Of a DNA stretch of 64,000 bases, positions 62,311-64,000 are shown piece after piece (position 1 is the first letter of the stretch; each line of letters begins with the position of its first letter). This DNA comes from an uncultured Duncaniella sp. (GTDB lineage: Bacteria; Bacteroidota; Bacteroidia; Bacteroidales; Muribaculaceae). The position numbers and the translations under genes were made by a program. The notes below the pieces were generated by a model. That model had not been told where the DNA came from. It saw only the letters and a program-made list of their open reading frames with translations, and searched no databases. Location of the stretch: positions 496,001 through 560,000 of the forward strand of contig CAJTMH010000001.1 of NCBI GenBank assembly GCA_910577255.1, in the 5' to 3' direction.

Positions 62311-63007
62311 GCTGATTCTCCGCTGATGTATCCTGCACTGCTGCTCCGAGGGCTTGCCATAGGTTGTCAGCTGGTAGTGGAGCTGTGACATCAATATGTT
62401 TTCCCGACACAGGATGAGTAAAACTGATGCGCCGGGCCATCAATGATATTGATCCGTCAGGATTGCTGCGTTTGTCACCATATTTAAGGTCCCCTTTTAT
62501 GGGACATCCTATAGCAGAGAGCTGCACTCTTATCTGATGTTTGCGCCCGGTCTCAAGGTTGACTTCAAGAAGATGGTACCGATCTGACGATGCCATGAGT
62601 TTATATCCCAATATGGCCTCCTTAGCCCCATTTTTAGGTGTCGGGGATGCATACGACTTATTGTTTCGTTCAGTGGTGGTTATATAGTGTGTCAAGCGGT
62701 CGTTGCTTTTTGGTGGCATGTTACGCGTTATAGCCCAGTATGTCTTATGCACCTCACCGTTGCGGAACATCTCGTTCATACGTGCCAAGGCTTTAGAGGT
62801 TTTCGCAAACACAACCAATCCTCCCACAGGACGGTCCAGCCGATGCACCACCCCGCAAAAAACGTTGCCGGGTTTAGCATATTTCTCTCTGATCCATTGA
62901 CGTACAATGTCGACCAACGGCACATCGCCGGTTTTGTCACCCTGCACAATCTCGCCCGGTGCCTTATTTATTATAATAATGTGGTTGTCTTCGTAAACTA
63001 CTTCCAT
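62303..63007 (-). CDS. RluA-family pseudouridine synthase
   Basis: 234 residues. The catalytic Asp lies in the family motif CGVVHRLDRPVGGLVVFAKTSKA, followed by KTYWAI and the C-terminal ETGRKHQIRVQLSAIGCPIKGDLKYG block. There is no S4 RNA-binding domain, and the length fits the short RluA/YciL-like members that modify 23S rRNA or tRNA. The exact target cannot be told. It is the first gene of the minus-strand operon that continues with glsA, glsB and galE. Confidence 0.92.
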   Translation of the reverse strand: MEVVYEDNHIIIINKAPGEIVQGDKTGDVPLVDIVRQWIREKYAKPGNVFCGVVHRLDRPVGGLVVFAKTSKALARMNEMFRNGEVHKTYWAITRNMPPKSNDRLTHYITTTERNNKSYASPTPKNGAKEAILGYKLMASSDRYHLLEVNLETGRKHQIRVQLSAIGCPIKGDLKYGDKRSNPDGSISLMARRISFTHPVSGKHIDVTAPLPADNLWQALGAAVQDTSAENQHE

Positions 63008-63076
63008 AGTCTGATATAAAATAATACCTCAATCCCTCATGGACACAGAAGCCAATCGATGAATTGATATTTTACG

Positions 63077-63084
63077 CAAAGTTA
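63077..63084 (-). promoter_or_regulatory. -7 promoter element of the rluA-gls-galE operon
   Basis: The minus strand reads TAACTTTG, a match to TAnnTTTG, about 70 bases before the ATG at 63007. Confidence 0.6.
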
Positions 63085-63116
63085 AAATTTTATGGAGGAA
63101 TATGAAAATTAAAGAT

Positions 63117-63124
63117 TAACTTTG
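63117..63124 (+). promoter_or_regulatory. -7 promoter element of ruvA
   Basis: TAACTTTG matches TAnnTTTG and lies 37 bases before the ATG at 63162. It faces away from the -7 element at 63077-63084. Confidence 0.6.
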
Positions 63125-63161
63125 TGAAAATTTTGGCATATCATAAAATCACAGAATAATA

Positions 63162-63755
63162 ATGTACGAATATATCAAGGGTCCAATCACTGAACTCACG
63201 CCTACATACGCAGTGGTGGAAAATCACGGAATAGGATATATGGTAAACATCTCGTTATCATCTTTTGAAGCATTGCAGAACTGCAAGGGAGAGGTAAAGC
63301 TCCTGCTCCATGAGGTAATCCGTGAAGATGCATGGAGTTTCTATGGTTTCATGACGACACAGGAGCGCGATTTGTTCAGGCTGCTCATCGGTGTCTCAGG
63401 AGTAGGCCCCAACACTGCACTTCTCATATTGTCGTCCATCCCCACACAAGAACTTGAGGTAGTAATCACTTCAGGTGATCACACACGGCTGAAAAACGTT
63501 AAAGGAATAGGTGTAAAAACCGCACAGAGAATAATTGTAGACCTCAAGGATAAAATAAAACCGAGCAACGACACGTTATCTATACAGCCTAATGTTTTCT
63601 CGGCGGCAAACGAAGTCTACGATGAAGCGCTGGCCGCTCTTACGGCCCTTGGGTTTGCAAGGCCTCAGTCGCAAAAAGTTCTGAAAAGGATTTTTGATGC
63701 CGACCCGATCGTTAAAGTTGAAGTTGCCATAAAGAAAGCGTTGAGCATGATGTAA
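63162..63755 (+). CDS. ruvA: Holliday junction branch migration protein RuvA
   Basis: 197 residues, the normal length. The OB-fold N-terminal domain starts MYEYIKGPITELTPTYAVVENHGIGYMVNIS. Two helix-hairpin-helix motifs follow (LIGVSGVGPNTALLILS and LKNVKGIGVKTAQRIIVDLKDKI), and the C-terminal domain that contacts RuvB is at the end (EALAALTALGFARPQSQKVL). RuvA tetramers bind the four-way junction and load RuvB. The downstream gene is a probable sprA, an arrangement seen in other Bacteroidetes. Confidence 0.96.
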   Translation: MYEYIKGPITELTPTYAVVENHGIGYMVNISLSSFEALQNCKGEVKLLLHEVIREDAWSFYGFMTTQERDLFRLLIGVSGVGPNTALLILSSIPTQELEVVITSGDHTRLKNVKGIGVKTAQRIIVDLKDKIKPSNDTLSIQPNVFSAANEVYDEALAALTALGFARPQSQKVLKRIFDADPIVKVEVAIKKALSMM

Positions 63756-63826
63756 TTCAGTGTAGCATAGTTAGTAACTTATTGTCGACCAACAATAAAC
63801 ATATCACTTTTATCTTCCCGGTTGTC

Positions 63827-64000
63827 ATGGGCATACTATTTTTGCTCGTGACAGGAGTGTTGTATACCTCGGCTCAATTCATCACTCCGGGATTCACCCC
63901 TCCCGCACCGGTGAATGTAGCCACCCCACCGCCGGTAAATCCTGCCGACAGCATAATGATGCCATTCCCGGTCCAACAGACTGTGCCTCAAAGCTATGAG
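63827..64000 (+). CDS. sprA: Probable start of sprA/sov, type IX secretion translocon (3' end outside window)
   Basis: 58 codons from the ATG at 63827 are open to the window edge: a hydrophobic signal segment (MGILFLLVTGVLYTSAQF) followed by a Pro-rich stretch (PGFTPPAPVNVATPPPVNPADS). The frame is also open upstream, and a TTG at 63782 would give a longer signal peptide with a basic N-terminus (STNNKHITFIFPVV before the Met). The assignment rests on position directly after ruvA, where several Bacteroidetes carry sprA (sov), plus the presence of sorting-tail proteins in this window. No diagnostic SprA domain is within the visible part. Confidence 0.5.
   Translation, partial: MGILFLLVTGVLYTSAQFITPGFTPPAPVNVATPPPVNPADSIMMPFPVQQTVPQSYE

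Noticed and set aside
1..64000. CRISPR arrays, tRNA and rRNA genes, insertion sequences
   Set aside because: No regularly spaced repeats, cloverleaf-like segments, rRNA motifs or transposase frames were found on reading through both strands.

Overview
The window looks like chromosomal DNA from a gut-type Bacteroidales bacterium, most likely Muribaculaceae or a close relative (family-level placement is inference). Supporting signs are TonB-dependent receptors behind thi-box and cobalamin riboswitches, lipoproteins with acid-rich residues after the lipobox cysteine, TAnnTTTG-type -7 promoter elements (often with a TTTG -33 element), the bifunctional DAHP synthase/chorismate mutase, PyrK-PyrD of class 1B, glycine-lipid acyltransferases, and a ruvA gene followed by what looks like sprA. 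No tRNA, rRNA, CRISPR array or insertion sequence was seen.

Layout. 1-9.5 kb: 3' part of a YihY/BrkB membrane protein, ridA, a TPP riboswitch with a thiamine receptor and PnuT, a PepSY-like lipoprotein, a DegP protease (minus), an NlpC/P60 lipoprotein and a zinc-site-less M16 protein. 9.6-14.3 kb: glycosyltransferase, folB, a CobW-type GTPase with a huge His tract, and an Uup-like ABC-F protein. 14.3-18.9 kb: small TPR protein, inositol-phosphate-type histidine phosphatase, and a minus-strand group of HU/SPOR protein, nitroreductase, DUF2520 and KdsC. 19-25 kb: a minus-strand pectin operon (PL1, esterase-GH105 fusion, CE12, GH28). 25-28 kb: TonB receptor plus DUF362 lipoprotein. 28.3-34.8 kb: pyrK-pyrD, two lipoproteins, a SUI1-type factor and an AddA-like helicase-nuclease.

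34.8-45 kb is a six-gene vitamin B12 capture operon behind a cobalamin riboswitch: btuB, three BtuG/DUF5074-like propeller proteins and two further surface proteins. Three of the products end in what look like type IX secretion sorting domains. 45-49.2 kb is an aromatic amino acid operon (pheA, aminotransferase, DAHP synthase/chorismate mutase, tyrA). It is preceded by an 18-codon leader peptide in which 10 residues are Phe or Tyr, with mutually exclusive hairpins, which is a classical attenuator layout.

49.2-59.4 kb is an accessory island. On the minus strand, behind one promoter, lie a 45-residue membrane protein, a MACPF pore-forming lipoprotein, a BMP-type binding lipoprotein, a binding-protein/C13 (legumain-like) peptidase fusion, a CxxC-knuckle lipoprotein, and two paralogous small lipoproteins, one of them frameshifted. 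A divergent TPR-membrane-AraC regulator sits next to it. This island is the best candidate for an undescribed surface system. 59.4-63 kb (minus) carries rluA-type synthase, glsA-like and glsB-like acyltransferases and galE. On the plus strand, ruvA and the start of a probable sprA close the window.
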